Shown here: piece after piece, positions 42,075 through 52,700 of the stretch
Position numbering within the stretch: the first letter of the stretch is position 1
How the letters are laid out: each line of letters begins with the position of its first letter
Source of the DNA: DAITMV01 sp046318595
GTDB lineage: Bacteria; Pseudomonadota; Gammaproteobacteria; Burkholderiales; Burkholderiaceae_B
Assembly: GCA_046318595.1 (NCBI GenBank)
Contig: JBKCTV010000004.1
Span: 1 to 64,000 of the forward strand
Reading direction: 5' to 3'
Length of the DNA: 64,000 nt
Notes under the pieces: model-generated
Databases searched by the model: none
The model's input: the letters and a program-made list of their open reading frames with translations, nothing else
Told to the model about the DNA's origin: nothing
Program-made: the position numbers and the translations under genes

Positions 42075-45000
42075 ACATGCCGCCCGTAAACTCCGTTGCA
42101 AGCGCAAACCCCGTTGCAAGGGCGGTACCCGGCATGGGCGTAACCACGAGGACGGAAACCAAAGTCGTTTCTTTGTTCAAGACAACAAAACGCGACAGCG
42201 CATCGGCTGCCGCAAAATTGATCACCAGCAATCTAAACCGTGTCAAAAACCTGATTAGCGCTAACGACGAGCACGACCACGCTCAGGGCACGGGCGAACA
42301 AATATCCAAACATCTCTTTTCCAGCCGGCACAAGTCGTCCCTGCGCCGTTGGGCGCGCGATAACTTCTGGGGAGCCAATGTCGACGCCCGCCTCAGCGAA
42401 CGCAGCAATGGCGCCAAGCTGCGCACCGCACCCAAACTGGAAAGCTTTAATTTAGGACTCGACATTCCGACTGCTTTCGACATAGCGGAGGAACAAGCCC
42501 GTCAGGAAGTCGGTGAAGCGGCCTGGGAGGCCGCTTCACAGCAAAAAAAAGATCACTTGTCTAAAAAAGCTTTCGAGAGGTTCGAGGCAGCGTGCGGCGG
42601 GCAGATTGCGATCCATCATATTGTCGAATATGTGGCACAAGCTCGTGTCAACGCGGTACTTAAAGAAGCGGAAGAAAGCACAAAGAAGTCGATTGTTCAG
42701 CAACAAATCAAGCAGCTCAACAAACTCATCGACAGCGGCAATGTCCGCTCGATCACCGTCGGCGAAATCGCCCGTGCGCAAGCTGCGCGCGCCTACGATA
42801 ACGCCCCGCAGAACAAAACAGCCAAAAGAAACTTCAAAAACCTTTCCGCTTACGAGCAGGAGCTTTTGATACGTCCGCACCGCGCCGCTTTTTATGCGCA
42901 GAGCGATCGGATCAAAGCCGAAGTCGTCATCAATTGGCACAAGGAAATATTCATCCCCAGCGTCAAAGAGTCACTCTGGGAGAGGGTCGAGACGGTGTTG
43001 AAAAAACGCTGCCTTGCAGGGCACGATATCGACTGGAATGAGTATAAAAACATCTGCGAGGCGCATCACACACTTCACACACATCCGAGTTTCGGTCTCG
43101 ACATCGGTGCTTATACGAAAGCCTGCAAAGATTCATTCGAAGCGCTTGCGAAAGGCAAGTCAGGGGTCGATTGGGAGGCCTACGAAGCCGGGTGCAAGAA
43201 AATCGAAAAAAGCTGTACGAAAAACGGGAAATTCGACGCCGAAAAATACAAAGATCGCTGCCAAAGTTTACTAAAGCGCTCGACGACTTATGGCAAAGAG
43301 CTGCACCGCTTAAGAAAAAAATACGAAGGCAGAATCAACGCGCAAATCGCGTTTATGCAAATACTGCGCAGGTCGGCAACAGTCGCTGGCTTCACGACGA
43401 AATTTCTGGTGGCGATCAACAACCGCGCGGAAGACCTCGTCGGTCGGCTATTCCATTGCATCAACCGATGCACAGGCAGTTTTTTACCCTCGTCGCTGGT
43501 GGACGATTTAGCCAAAGGGGTAGCCAACAGCGGCTATGCGCTAATGATCGCTTTTCTTGCGCCATTGACAATCGCAGTCGCTGGTATTGGATTGCTGCCT
43601 TCTCTGTTTGCGGTTGCCGCCGCGCTCACGGCTGCCGGCCTGGGCGCTACATATATCGGGATGAACCAGTTCGGCATCAGCGGATCGATTCAGGCGTTGG
43701 CGGTCGAATTGGCAGAGGGTGCGGGAGAAGCCGACAACGGCGGCAAAAAAAGGGTGCAAGACAACATTCTGCTCGATGTCTACCAACGCTTTTGTAATGG
43801 GCTGCATGCGCAGCAGGCGGCTCGCCTGTTTCAATACGAAGATATCGTGCACACGCATTTGCGGGTCGACAGGTTGCTGGATGTCGAACAGTTCGACGCG
43901 CGGCGTAACGCGATCACGTCGGCGCATCTCACCCCGGGCCGTAAGCAGATGGCCGAACACAACGCGCGTTTGCTAAACCGCGAAATCAAAACCTGCCTGA
44001 ACGAATTAAAATTTCTCCGCGCCCCCGATGCGGACCCGGCAATTCTAAAAGCTGCTCGCAAATTTTATCGCGACGACCCTGAAATGTCCGCCGTGTTATT
44101 GGACAACACCAACCCCGAAGAACGCACCAGGGTATGCAATGAACGAATCAAGCAAGTTTTGACTACCAAGCTGCGCTTTTCGACTCCGGCGCAGGCTCAG
44201 GAAAACGGCGAGATTCTCCCTGCTGAAGAAGGTTCGGGTTTCAATTTAATCCAGGCCATGGAGCTGATGAAATACTCAGCGGACGAAAAGTACTTAGTCG
44301 AACAGTTGATCAAGGCGCATTGCCCCGGCATACACCGGCGGTACCAGGCATTTCTCGATGATAAGCTGCAACAGCTCGCGGCAGCCGGGCTGAACTTCAA
44401 GGCGTGTACGGATCGGCAAGCTTTGCGCAATACCCTTCTGGAGATTCAAAAAATCAGATCGGCACGGGAACGGCAAGACATCATCAACCTCCTGCAGGAG
44501 ATCGATTATTTACTGCCCGACGGCGCGAAATCGGCGGCGTTTTCAGGGTTCAACCGCGTCAACACAAACATCTGCTTGGAGGGCATCTCCGAAATGTCGC
44601 TCCAGGATAAGCTCAACAGCCGAGCATTACGCAGTGTTCATCAGGCGTTAACGACGCGGCCAATAGAAAACGGGAAATTCAAGAACCTGAGTGAAAAAGA
44701 ACGCCTGGAGAGCCAGCTCAGCGCCGTATTCGCCGAACAATTAAGCGACGGGGCGGGCGGTTCGACTAAGAAGATTGCCGAACTGGAAGATTTTTACACC
44801 ACGATCAAATCTTTTTACCACAGCCATAAACACAGCATTTTGCCCCTAGAGGGCCGCGAAAGAACAATCACTTTTCCAGTCCCAGGACCCGAGGGTGGGA
44901 GGATCGACATCGCCTTGCCGATCGAGGAAGCGATGAGCCGCATCAAAATTATTTATGAAACCCTTGGCAAAGCCCTGGCATTCTGCCCGAACGCCATCAT

Positions 45001-45637
45001 GCCAAATAACCTGGCCGAAACCGATGCCAGCCTGTTCGCCGTCAACCACAAAAAGCGGGCTAAACAAGTGGCCCAGGTGGCCAACCATGTAAGCAACGAT
45101 TTTTGGTCGGTTTCGATCGTCGCCGATAACACGATCGATATCGGCAAGAAACAATTCGAAAATGCTTATTTACTCGTAGACAAGCTGGGGAGGTCCGCCG
45201 GCAACCGACCGGATGCCCATGCCAAACTCCAGGATCCATATATGCCTGCTGCTGCAGGCGCCGCATTCTCATGGGCAATCTCTGCTAGGGTTCCTCCAGT
45301 AGAAATTATCCCCGGAGACAAAACCGGTGTGTTCGACATAAATCTGCGGCCGACGCTGGTCAATGGCGCGACCAAGCTCGTATCGACTGGTTTTTCCTTC
45401 ATTACCTGCGCTGCGCTCAAGTTTGCCTCGAGCGCCGATCTCGACCATGCCAACAGTGGGCAGTTCATCAAGCAAATCGGTAAAGCAAAAGAATTCGACA
45501 ATGCACTGGAAAGCAGGCGATTTTTCGGCAAGAAAAACAATCAGGAGAGAGTATTCTTCAGCTCGGCATTCGCCGACAACTACAGAGACGATATTTACGG
45601 AGACGAGAACCGCGCATACTCGACGCACTTCGTTTGA
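42071..45637 (+). CDS. Very large putative effector (1188 residues), chaperone-coupled
   Basis: No known domain. The N-terminal ~50 residues are Ser/Thr/Asn/Val-rich, as in secretion signals. Residues ~100-450 are charged helices with Lys-rich segments. A strongly hydrophobic region at ~480-535 (ALMIAFLAPLTIAVAGIGLL, FAVAAALTAAGLGATYIG) looks like a membrane hairpin. Residues ~905-1000 (AELEDFYTTIKSFY, SRIKIIYETLGKALAF, NNLAETDASLFAVNHKKRA) align with the paralogue at 37920. It is the third gene of an operon with two chaperones and overlaps the second by ATGA. It ends 12 bases from the convergent aroG. Size, coupling and hairpin suggest a membrane-acting secreted protein, possibly translocator-like; this is inference. 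Confidence 0.7.
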   Translation: MNMPPVNSVASANPVARAVPGMGVTTRTETKVVSLFKTTKRDSASAAAKLITSNLNRVKNLISANDEHDHAQGTGEQISKHLFSSRHKSSLRRWARDNFWGANVDARLSERSNGAKLRTAPKLESFNLGLDIPTAFDIAEEQARQEVGEAAWEAASQQKKDHLSKKAFERFEAACGGQIAIHHIVEYVAQARVNAVLKEAEESTKKSIVQQQIKQLNKLIDSGNVRSITVGEIARAQAARAYDNAPQNKTAKRNFKNLSAYEQELLIRPHRAAFYAQSDRIKAEVVINWHKEIFIPSVKESLWERVETVLKKRCLAGHDIDWNEYKNICEAHHTLHTHPSFGLDIGAYTKACKDSFEALAKGKSGVDWEAYEAGCKKIEKSCTKNGKFDAEKYKDRCQSLLKRSTTYGKELHRLRKKYEGRINAQIAFMQILRRSATVAGFTTKFLVAINNRAEDLVGRLFHCINRCTGSFLPSSLVDDLAKGVANSGYALMIAFLAPLTIAVAGIGLLPSLFAVAAALTAAGLGATYIGMNQFGISGSIQALAVELAEGAGEADNGGKKRVQDNILLDVYQRFCNGLHAQQAARLFQYEDIVHTHLRVDRLLDVEQFDARRNAITSAHLTPGRKQMAEHNARLLNREIKTCLNELKFLRAPDADPAILKAARKFYRDDPEMSAVLLDNTNPEERTRVCNERIKQVLTTKLRFSTPAQAQENGEILPAEEGSGFNLIQAMELMKYSADEKYLVEQLIKAHCPGIHRRYQAFLDDKLQQLAAAGLNFKACTDRQALRNTLLEIQKIRSARERQDIINLLQEIDYLLPDGAKSAAFSGFNRVNTNICLEGISEMSLQDKLNSRALRSVHQALTTRPIENGKFKNLSEKERLESQLSAVFAEQLSDGAGGSTKKIAELEDFYTTIKSFYHSHKHSILPLEGRERTITFPVPGPEGGRIDIALPIEEAMSRIKIIYETLGKALAFCPNAIMPNNLAETDASLFAVNHKKRAKQVAQVANHVSNDFWSVSIVADNTIDIGKKQFENAYLLVDKLGRSAGNRPDAHAKLQDPYMPAAAGAAFSWAISARVPPVEIIPGDKTGVFDINLRPTLVNGATKLVSTGFSFITCAALKFASSADLDHANSGQFIKQIGKAKEFDNALESRRFFGKKNNQERVFFSSAFADNYRDDIYGDENRAYSTHFV

Positions 45638-45649
45638 GTACTGTCCCGA

Positions 45650-46717
45650 TTAATCTTTCTGCGCCACCCGCCGTGCCTGCACACCGTCCGCCAGCGTTTG
45701 CAATGCTGTCAGCGTATCATCCCAGCCGATACAGCCATCGGTGATGCTTTGCCCGTAGGTCAGCGGCTGGCCGGGCAACAAGTCCTGCCGACCCTCGACC
45801 AGATGGCTTTCGATCATCACGCCGACGATCCGGTCCTCGCCGTGCGCGAGCTGCTGCGCGATGTCGGCGGCGACCGGCAGTTGGTTTTTGGGCTGCTTGG
45901 CGCTGTTGCCGTGACTGGCGTCGATCATGATGCGCGCCGCCAAGCCACCGGCGCTGATGTCGCGCGCGGCGGCCTCCAAACTGGCGGCGTCGTAATTCGG
46001 CGCTTTTCCGCCACGCAGAATGACGTGGCAGTCCTCGTTGCCGGCGGTCGACACGATCGCCGACCGACCGCTTTTGGTCACCGATAAAAAGTGGTGCGGA
46101 TGCTGCGCGGCCTTAATCGCATCGACCGCGATCCGCACGTTGCCGTCCGTGCCGTTCTTGAAACCGACCGGGCACGACAGGCCTGACGCCAGTTCGCGGT
46201 GAATCTGGCTCTCGGTGGTACGCGCGCCAATCGCGCCCCAGGCCACCAGATCGGCGATGTACTGCGGCGTGATCATGTCCAGGAACTCGGTGCCGGCCGG
46301 GAGGCCGAGGCGGTTGATATCGAGCAACAGCTCCCGCGCGACGCGCAGTCCCTGATTGATCTGAAAACTGCCATCGAGCTGCGGATCGTTGATCAGCCCT
46401 TTCCAGCCGACCGTGGTACGCGGCTTTTCGAAGTAGACACGCATGACGATCTCCAACTGACCAGCGAAGCGCTGGCGCTCGGCTTGCAGCCGCCGCGCAT
46501 ATTCGAGCGCTGCATCGACATCGTGAATCGAGCACGGTCCGACCACGACGATCAGGCGATCATCCGCGCCGTGCAGAATGCGATGCAAGGCCTGGCGCGC
46601 CGCAACCACCGTCGACACCACGTCCTCACTCGCCGGAAAATCGCTCAGCAAGTCGTTAGGCGGCGCGAGTTCCTGAATTTGCAAAATGCGGAGATCGTCG
46701 GTTTTGGATGATTTCAT
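45650..46717 (-). CDS. aroG: 3-deoxy-7-phosphoheptulonate synthase (DAHP synthase, class I)
   Basis: 355 residues from ATG 46717, normal for AroF/G/H. Condenses phosphoenolpyruvate and erythrose 4-phosphate, the first step to aromatic amino acids. Family segments: VVVGPCSIHDVDAALEYARR, MRVYFEKPRTTVGWKGLIND, GTEFLDMITPQYIADLVAWG, ARTTESQIHRELASGLSCPV GFKNGTDG, and DASHGNS near the C-terminus. The extra N-terminal frame to 46789 lacks similarity. Which amino acid feeds back on it cannot be read here. Confidence 0.96.
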   Translation of the reverse strand: MKSSKTDDLRILQIQELAPPNDLLSDFPASEDVVSTVVAARQALHRILHGADDRLIVVVGPCSIHDVDAALEYARRLQAERQRFAGQLEIVMRVYFEKPRTTVGWKGLINDPQLDGSFQINQGLRVARELLLDINRLGLPAGTEFLDMITPQYIADLVAWGAIGARTTESQIHRELASGLSCPVGFKNGTDGNVRIAVDAIKAAQHPHHFLSVTKSGRSAIVSTAGNEDCHVILRGGKAPNYDAASLEAAARDISAGGLAARIMIDASHGNSAKQPKNQLPVAADIAQQLAHGEDRIVGVMIESHLVEGRQDLLPGQPLTYGQSITDGCIGWDDTLTALQTLADGVQARRVAQKD

Positions 46718-46887
46718 GGTAATCGAAAAATTGGCGTACAGTCGAAATGCACTCGACATCGGGCTTGACAGTTTACCCGATAAATCCACCTCGACTGGTT
46801 TAGGTCTGCTACTTCCTTAAGTGGATGCCGGTACCGTGCGAAAGCCTTTAAGCTTTCAATTCATCCAGAACCTCGACTCGTGTATTC

Positions 46888-47361
46888 ATGCTGACCACAC
46901 ATCTTCGCAAACTCAGCTTTTCGATGATCGATTGCTTGATCATCATCACACTGCTCGGGGCAATTGTGACAATGGCGGTGGCGTCGCACACCGATCAGGC
47001 GCAAAAATTGCAGCGCCAGGAAATCCGCCGGCTGATGAGCGTTTTCTTGCAACAGGCGCAACGGCATTACAACCAGTATGGGCAATTTCCGGTCGGCTGG
47101 AGCGAACAGTCTGCCCGCGACTGCCGCAGTAGCGAACTGGCAGAGGCCGCCTGCCGGCAAAACATGCTTTGGAGCAGCCGCGGCAGCACGCACTACAAGC
47201 TGGTGCGCATCGAACACTCTCCGATCGAACCGCGCCGCCTGAAAGCCTACTTTGCGACCGTCACCCCCAAGGAAACGAGCGACGAGTGCATTGATTACAC
47301 CGTGACGGTCGATGGCGGCAGGGTGACATTCTCTTCGAACTCACCGGATTGTTTGCACTGA
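46888..47361 (+). CDS. Type IV pilin-like (minor pilin / pseudopilin) protein with atypical prepilin site
   Basis: 157 residues. A short basic leader (MLTTHLRKLS) is followed by FSMID and then a ~20-residue hydrophobic helix (CLIIITLLGAIVTMAVA), the shape of a prepilin. Typical PilD substrates have Gly at -1 and Glu at +5; here Ser and Asp occupy these positions, so processing may be weak or absent. The periplasmic domain has four Cys, which could form two disulphides, and a C-terminal DCLH. No other pilus gene is near. It could be a minor pilin, a pseudopilin or a decaying copy. Confidence 0.7.
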   Translation: MLTTHLRKLSFSMIDCLIIITLLGAIVTMAVASHTDQAQKLQRQEIRRLMSVFLQQAQRHYNQYGQFPVGWSEQSARDCRSSELAEAACRQNMLWSSRGSTHYKLVRIEHSPIEPRRLKAYFATVTPKETSDECIDYTVTVDGGRVTFSSNSPDCLH

Positions 47362-47409
47362 TATATGTGGTGAACATCGGCTGCACAAACCGCCGCAGGC
47401 ACGAACAGC

Positions 47410-48873
47410 TTAACCCGTGCCGCCCATAACCAGGTTTTCGATCCGCAGCGTTGGCTGCCCGACTCCGACCGGCACGCTCTGCCCTTCTTTACCGCAAACG
47501 CCGACGCCTTCGTCGAGCCGCATGTCGTTGCCGACCATGGAAACGTCTTTCAGGCATTCCGGGCCGCTGCCGATCAAGGTGGCGCCCTTGATGGGATAGG
47601 TCACCTTGCCGTTTTCGATCCGGTAGGCTTCGGAGGCAGAAAATACGAACTTACCGCTGGTGATGTCGACCTGGCCGCCACCGAAGTTGACGGCATAAAC
47701 GCCGTCCTGGACGCTGGCGATGATTTCCGCTGGGTCGTAATCGCCGCCGAGCATGTAAGTGTTGGTCATGCGCGGCATCGGCAGGTGGGCGAAGCTCTCG
47801 CGGCGACCGTTGCCGGTAACGGGCATTTTCATGAGCCGAGCATTGGTGATGTCCTGTAGATAGCCGCGCAAAATACCGTCTTCAATGAGCGTCGTGCATT
47901 GCGTCGGGTTGCCCTCGTCGTCGATGTTCAGCGAGCCGCGCCGGTTGGCGAGCGTGCCGTCGTCCACGACCGTGACGCCTTTGGCGGCGACGCGTTCCCC
48001 GATGCGACCGGAAAACGCGCTCGACCCCTTGCGGTTGAAGTCACCTTCCAGCCCGTGACCAATCGCCTCGTGCAGCAAGACACCTGGCCAGCCGGGGCCG
48101 AGGACGACCGTTTGCGCACCGGCCGGCGCGGGGCGGGCGTCGAGGTTGACGAGGGCCTGATCGACTGCGATCCGGGCATAGCGCTGTAACACGTCGTCGG
48201 TGAAATGCGCAAAATCGACCCGGCCGCCACCGCCCGAACTGCCGCTCTCGCGCTTGCCGTTTTGCTCGACGATGGCCGTCACGTTGACGCGCACCAGCGG
48301 CCGCACGTCGGCGGCCATGAGACCGTCGCTGCGCACCACCAGCACCACATCGTAAGCGCCCACCAGATTGGCCATGACCTGCTGGACGCGGGGGTCGCGC
48401 GCCCGCGCGAACCCTTCGAGGCGTTCGAGCAGTGCGACCTTGGCGGCGGAGTCGAGCGTCGGAATCGGGTTGAACGGTGCATACAGCCGCCGGCCGGCTT
48501 GCGAGCGCAGGTTGACGTTGATTTTGTGTTTGAGGCTTCTGCCTTGCCGGGCAATCGCCCGCACGGCGTGGGCGGCGCTCAACAGCGGCGCGCGGGCGAT
48601 ATCGTCCGAGTAAGCAAAGGCGGTTTTCTCGTCGCTGACGGCGCGCACGCCGACGCCTTGCTCGATACTGAAGCTGCCCGACTTGACGATGCCCTCTTCC
48701 AGCCCCCAGCCCTCAACGGAGCTGTACTGAAAATACACATCGGCGAAATCCACTTTATGCGTAAAAATTTCGCCGATCGCCTGACGAACGACGCCTTCGT
48801 CGATGCCATATGGCGTCCAAAGCAAGGATTGGGCAGTAGCCAAGGTTTCGATGGCAGGATCGGCGATTTTCAT
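47410..48873 (-). CDS. tldD: Metalloprotease TldD
   Basis: 487 residues from ATG 48873, normal length. With TldE/PmbA it forms a zinc protease that trims unfolded peptides, including modified toxins and antitoxins. The metal motif HEAIGHGLEGD is intact, and the preceding GPGWPGVLL and following NPTQCTTLIEDGILRGYLQD are family-typical. It is the last gene of yhdP-nitrilase-tldD, 35 bases after the nitrilase. PmbA is not in the window. Confidence 0.97.
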   Translation of the reverse strand: MKIADPAIETLATAQSLLWTPYGIDEGVVRQAIGEIFTHKVDFADVYFQYSSVEGWGLEEGIVKSGSFSIEQGVGVRAVSDEKTAFAYSDDIARAPLLSAAHAVRAIARQGRSLKHKINVNLRSQAGRRLYAPFNPIPTLDSAAKVALLERLEGFARARDPRVQQVMANLVGAYDVVLVVRSDGLMAADVRPLVRVNVTAIVEQNGKRESGSSGGGGRVDFAHFTDDVLQRYARIAVDQALVNLDARPAPAGAQTVVLGPGWPGVLLHEAIGHGLEGDFNRKGSSAFSGRIGERVAAKGVTVVDDGTLANRRGSLNIDDEGNPTQCTTLIEDGILRGYLQDITNARLMKMPVTGNGRRESFAHLPMPRMTNTYMLGGDYDPAEIIASVQDGVYAVNFGGGQVDITSGKFVFSASEAYRIENGKVTYPIKGATLIGSGPECLKDVSMVGNDMRLDEGVGVCGKEGQSVPVGVGQPTLRIENLVMGGTG

Positions 48874-48907
48874 TCGGGCAGCATTCCAAAGGTAATAAAA
48901 CAATTGA

Positions 48908-49720
48908 TCAACATAACACGCGATGCCGCAGAGCGGGAAGCTGCTGGCGCACCCGCAAAAGGGTGGTAGGGTCGCAATCGCCGACCACGAGACCCTCGCC
49001 TTCCGGCAAAACGTCGAGCACCGTTCCCCATGGGTCGACCAGCATGCTATGCCCGAAGGTCCGGCGACCGTTGTCGTGCAGCCCGCCCTGGGCGCTGGCC
49101 AGCAGGTAGCATTGGTTTTCGATGGCGCGGGCGCGCAGCAGAATTTCCCAATGCGCCTGACCCGTGGCCTGGGTGAAGGCAGCCGGCAGCACCAGCAGAT
49201 CGAACGGCGCCATGGCACGAAAAATCTCCGGAAAACGAAGGTCGTAACACACGCCGAGCCCGACCACCACACCCTCCGCGTCGAACTTGACCGGTTGCCG
49301 GCCGGCGGCGATCACCCGCGACTCGTCGTAAGACTCGACGCCATCGTCGTAGGCGAACAGGTGCATCTTATCGTAACGTGCCTGCTGTGCGCCGTCCGGC
49401 GAAAACACCAGAGTGCTGTTGAAAACCCGGCCGGGTTCAGCGGCCAGCGGCACCGTACCGCCGACCAGCCAGACGCCACAGCGCTTGGCCAAAGCCGCCA
49501 GAAACGCTGTCAAGGCAGCACCGTCCAACGCCAGCTTATCGGTATCGTGCCGCCCCATCAAACAAAAATACTCGGGCAATGCGACCAGCCGGGCGCCGGC
49601 CAGTGCAGCCTGCTGGACCCAGTATGTTGCGCGGCTCAGATTATGCGCCAGCTCGCTGCCGGAGACCAGTTGCACCGCTGCGACCCGGAGGCCTGGCGGC
49701 AGCGGTTGGTCGGTCTGCAT
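48908..49720 (-). CDS. Carbon-nitrogen hydrolase, nitrilase (Nit1-like) family
   Basis: 270 residues. The catalytic triad is visible: Glu in LVALPEYF, Lys in YDKMHLF and Cys in GVCYDLRFPE. Proteins in this place, next to tldD and yhdP, are close to Nit1/YafV-type omega-amidases that hydrolyse deaminated glutathione. ATG 49720 is chosen because a GGAGG site lies 8 bases upstream, inside the end of yhdP; two further in-frame starts overlap yhdP more. Tight spacing indicates one operon with yhdP and tldD. Confidence 0.93.
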   Translation of the reverse strand: MQTDQPLPPGLRVAAVQLVSGSELAHNLSRATYWVQQAALAGARLVALPEYFCLMGRHDTDKLALDGAALTAFLAALAKRCGVWLVGGTVPLAAEPGRVFNSTLVFSPDGAQQARYDKMHLFAYDDGVESYDESRVIAAGRQPVKFDAEGVVVGLGVCYDLRFPEIFRAMAPFDLLVLPAAFTQATGQAHWEILLRARAIENQCYLLASAQGGLHDNGRRTFGHSMLVDPWGTVLDVLPEGEGLVVGDCDPTTLLRVRQQLPALRHRVLC

Positions 49721-49724
49721 GGGT

Positions 49725-52700
49725 TCAGCCTCCATCTTTAGGCGCCAGGGCATCGGCTTTGCGTTCCAACTTTTTGATGTTGGGCTCGTCCCAGCTACCG
49801 GTCACTTGATAATGCAAGGACAGGGCTTTGTTCAAAGGGTCTTTGAGCAGCATCTGCGCGGCGAAGGTCGCCAGGCCAATCGCCGGATTGGCAGCCAAGA
49901 TCGTGTAAACCAGGGAACCGCCAGCGGCATTGACATCGGGCAGCACGAGCACGCGCAGGTCTTGCGTCTCGCGGGCCAGATCGGTCTGACCCTCGATGAG
50001 GACGGTGGCGGTGGTTCCCTTCATCTTGAAGTCGCGCGTCGCGGCCACGCCCTGGGTGATGTCCGCATTCGCCGAAATCGTATCGTAGGCAAAGCCTTCG
50101 GCCGTCACGTCGCGGAAATCGAGTTTCAAGCGCTTGCGTAAGGACTGCAGCGAAAAGACGTTCAGCAAGCGCGCGGCACCCGGATCGGCTTTCAAAAACT
50201 GTCCTTGCGTACTGTCGAGCTGCAGCTTGCCGCTCAGGCTCGGATAGTCGATACTCAAGGGGGTCCCTTGCCAGTTCACCTGACCAGCCAGGGCCCCCTT
50301 GCCGCCCCGAAATACGCCATGCTGCCCCAGCCGTTCGAACAAGACGCCGGCATCGGACACGTCCAGTTTGAAATCGAGGGCGGTGACGCGGCCACGCTGG
50401 CCTTTTTTGCGTGCCCAGGCGCCCTGGGCGGCCATCGTGAACTCAGGGCCGCTCAGCGATAACTCCCGCAGCGTCCACTGCCGGCCCTGGCCGCTGCCTT
50501 CATTGATCGCGTTGAGCTTGAGCCGGCCGAGTTCGTGGTTTTGCAAGGCGAAGCGGTCGATGGTGAAATTCAGCGCAGGCAGATCCCGCAGCGGCTGACC
50601 ATCGTCGGCGGTGTCGTCCTCAGGTGGGCCCGGTTCATCGCCGGGCGTGGCCGGGATGACCAACCGGGCAAAATGCGCGTCGAGGCTGCCTGCTCCGGCA
50701 TCATTCGATGCCGGGGTCCAGGCGAAGTTGCCATCGACGTCCTTGGCACTGACTTTGCCGCGCCACAGGGCGGCATTAGACCGGTTGGCATCGAGCGCGA
50801 AACGACTGAAATGACGACCGCCAACGATCAGCTCGTCGGTCCGCAACCGCACACCGTCCAACGCCAGCCCTAGCGCAGGGGCGGACGGCGTGCCGCCGAC
50901 TGGACGCATGGGGGCCGACGACAGCGCGCCGAGCGCCGTTTTCCAGCTATTGGTATCGATTCGCGGCAAAGTCACCGCCACCACGAAGCCTTGCGCCGGC
51001 AACTCAGCCGACCCGCCCAGGGCCAGCACAGCACGCACGGGCTTCAGGCCGGTCGCGCCGCGCGCCCGTTCGACCATACCGGTCAGCAGGGCCGGCGCCG
51101 CCCCTGGCTTGGTCAGCGAGGCGCGGATGGTGTCGCGCTCCACGCCGCCGTTGCGGCTTTTGATCGATACGCTGCTTTGCACCTGCAGGGGCCAAGCGTC
51201 CGCGGAAGCTTTGCCCAACGGAGCCGGCAGGTCGACCGCCAACCCGACCAGATTGCTTTCGACGAGCAACGCCGGCACCTGCTCGATGACACTGAGATTG
51301 GCCCGCACGACAGCTTTACCGCTGAACACATGCAGTGCGGCATCGTCTGGAATTTTTAGAAACTGCCGCACGCCCGCGACGGTCACTTCGCCATCAGCCC
51401 GCAAGCGGAAATCACCAGGCGCCCCGCCGCCTTGCAGTACGAACGGACCGCCGAGCACGGAGGTCGTCAGGCGGTCGATGCGCAGGCCTTTTTCGCTGAA
51501 ATCGAGCGCGCCGTCCAACTGCTGCAGGGCCGGCAGCTCCGGCGCCAGCGAAAATCGATTGCCCGCCAGTTGCAGCCGCCCTTCAAAAACCGTGTGGGCG
51601 GCATCGTGCAAAGGCAGGTTCAGGGCCAGCTGCAAACGGGCCATGCCATCGGCACTGGCCTCGTCGAGGGCACCGCCGACGTGTTCGCTCAAGGGGCTGA
51701 TCTTGAGAAAACGCAGCATAGCGGCCAACGAGCCTGCGGCCAGCCCCTTTACCGTCAAGGCATTGGTCGGCGAGGAGAGCGAGGCGATCGCAACGTCGAC
51801 CCCCTGTAAACCGACACCGAACAGTTGCGCTTCAGGGACTCGAATACGCATGCTGTTGCGCTCGAAAACGACCTCACCGCGAATCTTATCGATGATCGGC
51901 CAACCATGACCGTAGTCGAGCACGCCATCGCGAACCCCAACGGCGATCCGGAAGTCGCCAGTGCGTTTCTGATCGAACGGAAAATCCTGCAAAGGACCGC
52001 GCAGCAGGATAGTGCCGCCGTCGACCGTGCCGCCCGACAGCGATTCGCTGAGCCAGGTGCGTGCATTCAAACTGACGATCGTCGGTACATAGTCAGGCAC
52101 GCGGTCGACGCGAGCCCGCAGGATGCGGCCGGTCAAGTCGATGTCGCTCGAACCGTCGTCGCGGTAGCGGTAGCCGGCCCGGCCATCGACGGCGACATCC
52201 GGATTGGCCGCCTGCAAACGGTCGAAGTCGATTTGCACACCGGCCCCCGGCTTGCCGTCCACATATCGCCAGCGCCCGGCGGTTTGCAAAGCGTCGAAAC
52301 GCAGGGGCGACTTGTCGAACACCCGCGGCAGGTCGAGGCTGGCCTGCGGGCTGTCGAGTGCGAACGTGCCGCCGCGATGGTCGCCCGCGATCCGGCCACT
52401 GAGCCGGGCCGCGCCCGGATAGTCTTCATGCGCCTTCCAGCCCAGGCCTTGAAACGTGCTGTCGATAGACCACTGCCGCAGGTCGTCGGCGGCGCCTTTC
52501 CATTGCAGCTTGAGCTGCGAAAAATACCCGACTGGCTGGAGGTTTTGCAATTGCATGTGTATGTCGCCGGCGAGCGGTAAACGTAAAACCAGCGGCAGCA
52601 AGGGTTCGAGCGCCAAGGCCCGCGCATCGAGCCGGCCACCCGTCACATGCCCGTGCGCATCGCGCGTCACGCGCAGTTCGCCGTTGAGCGGCGCGAGCGG

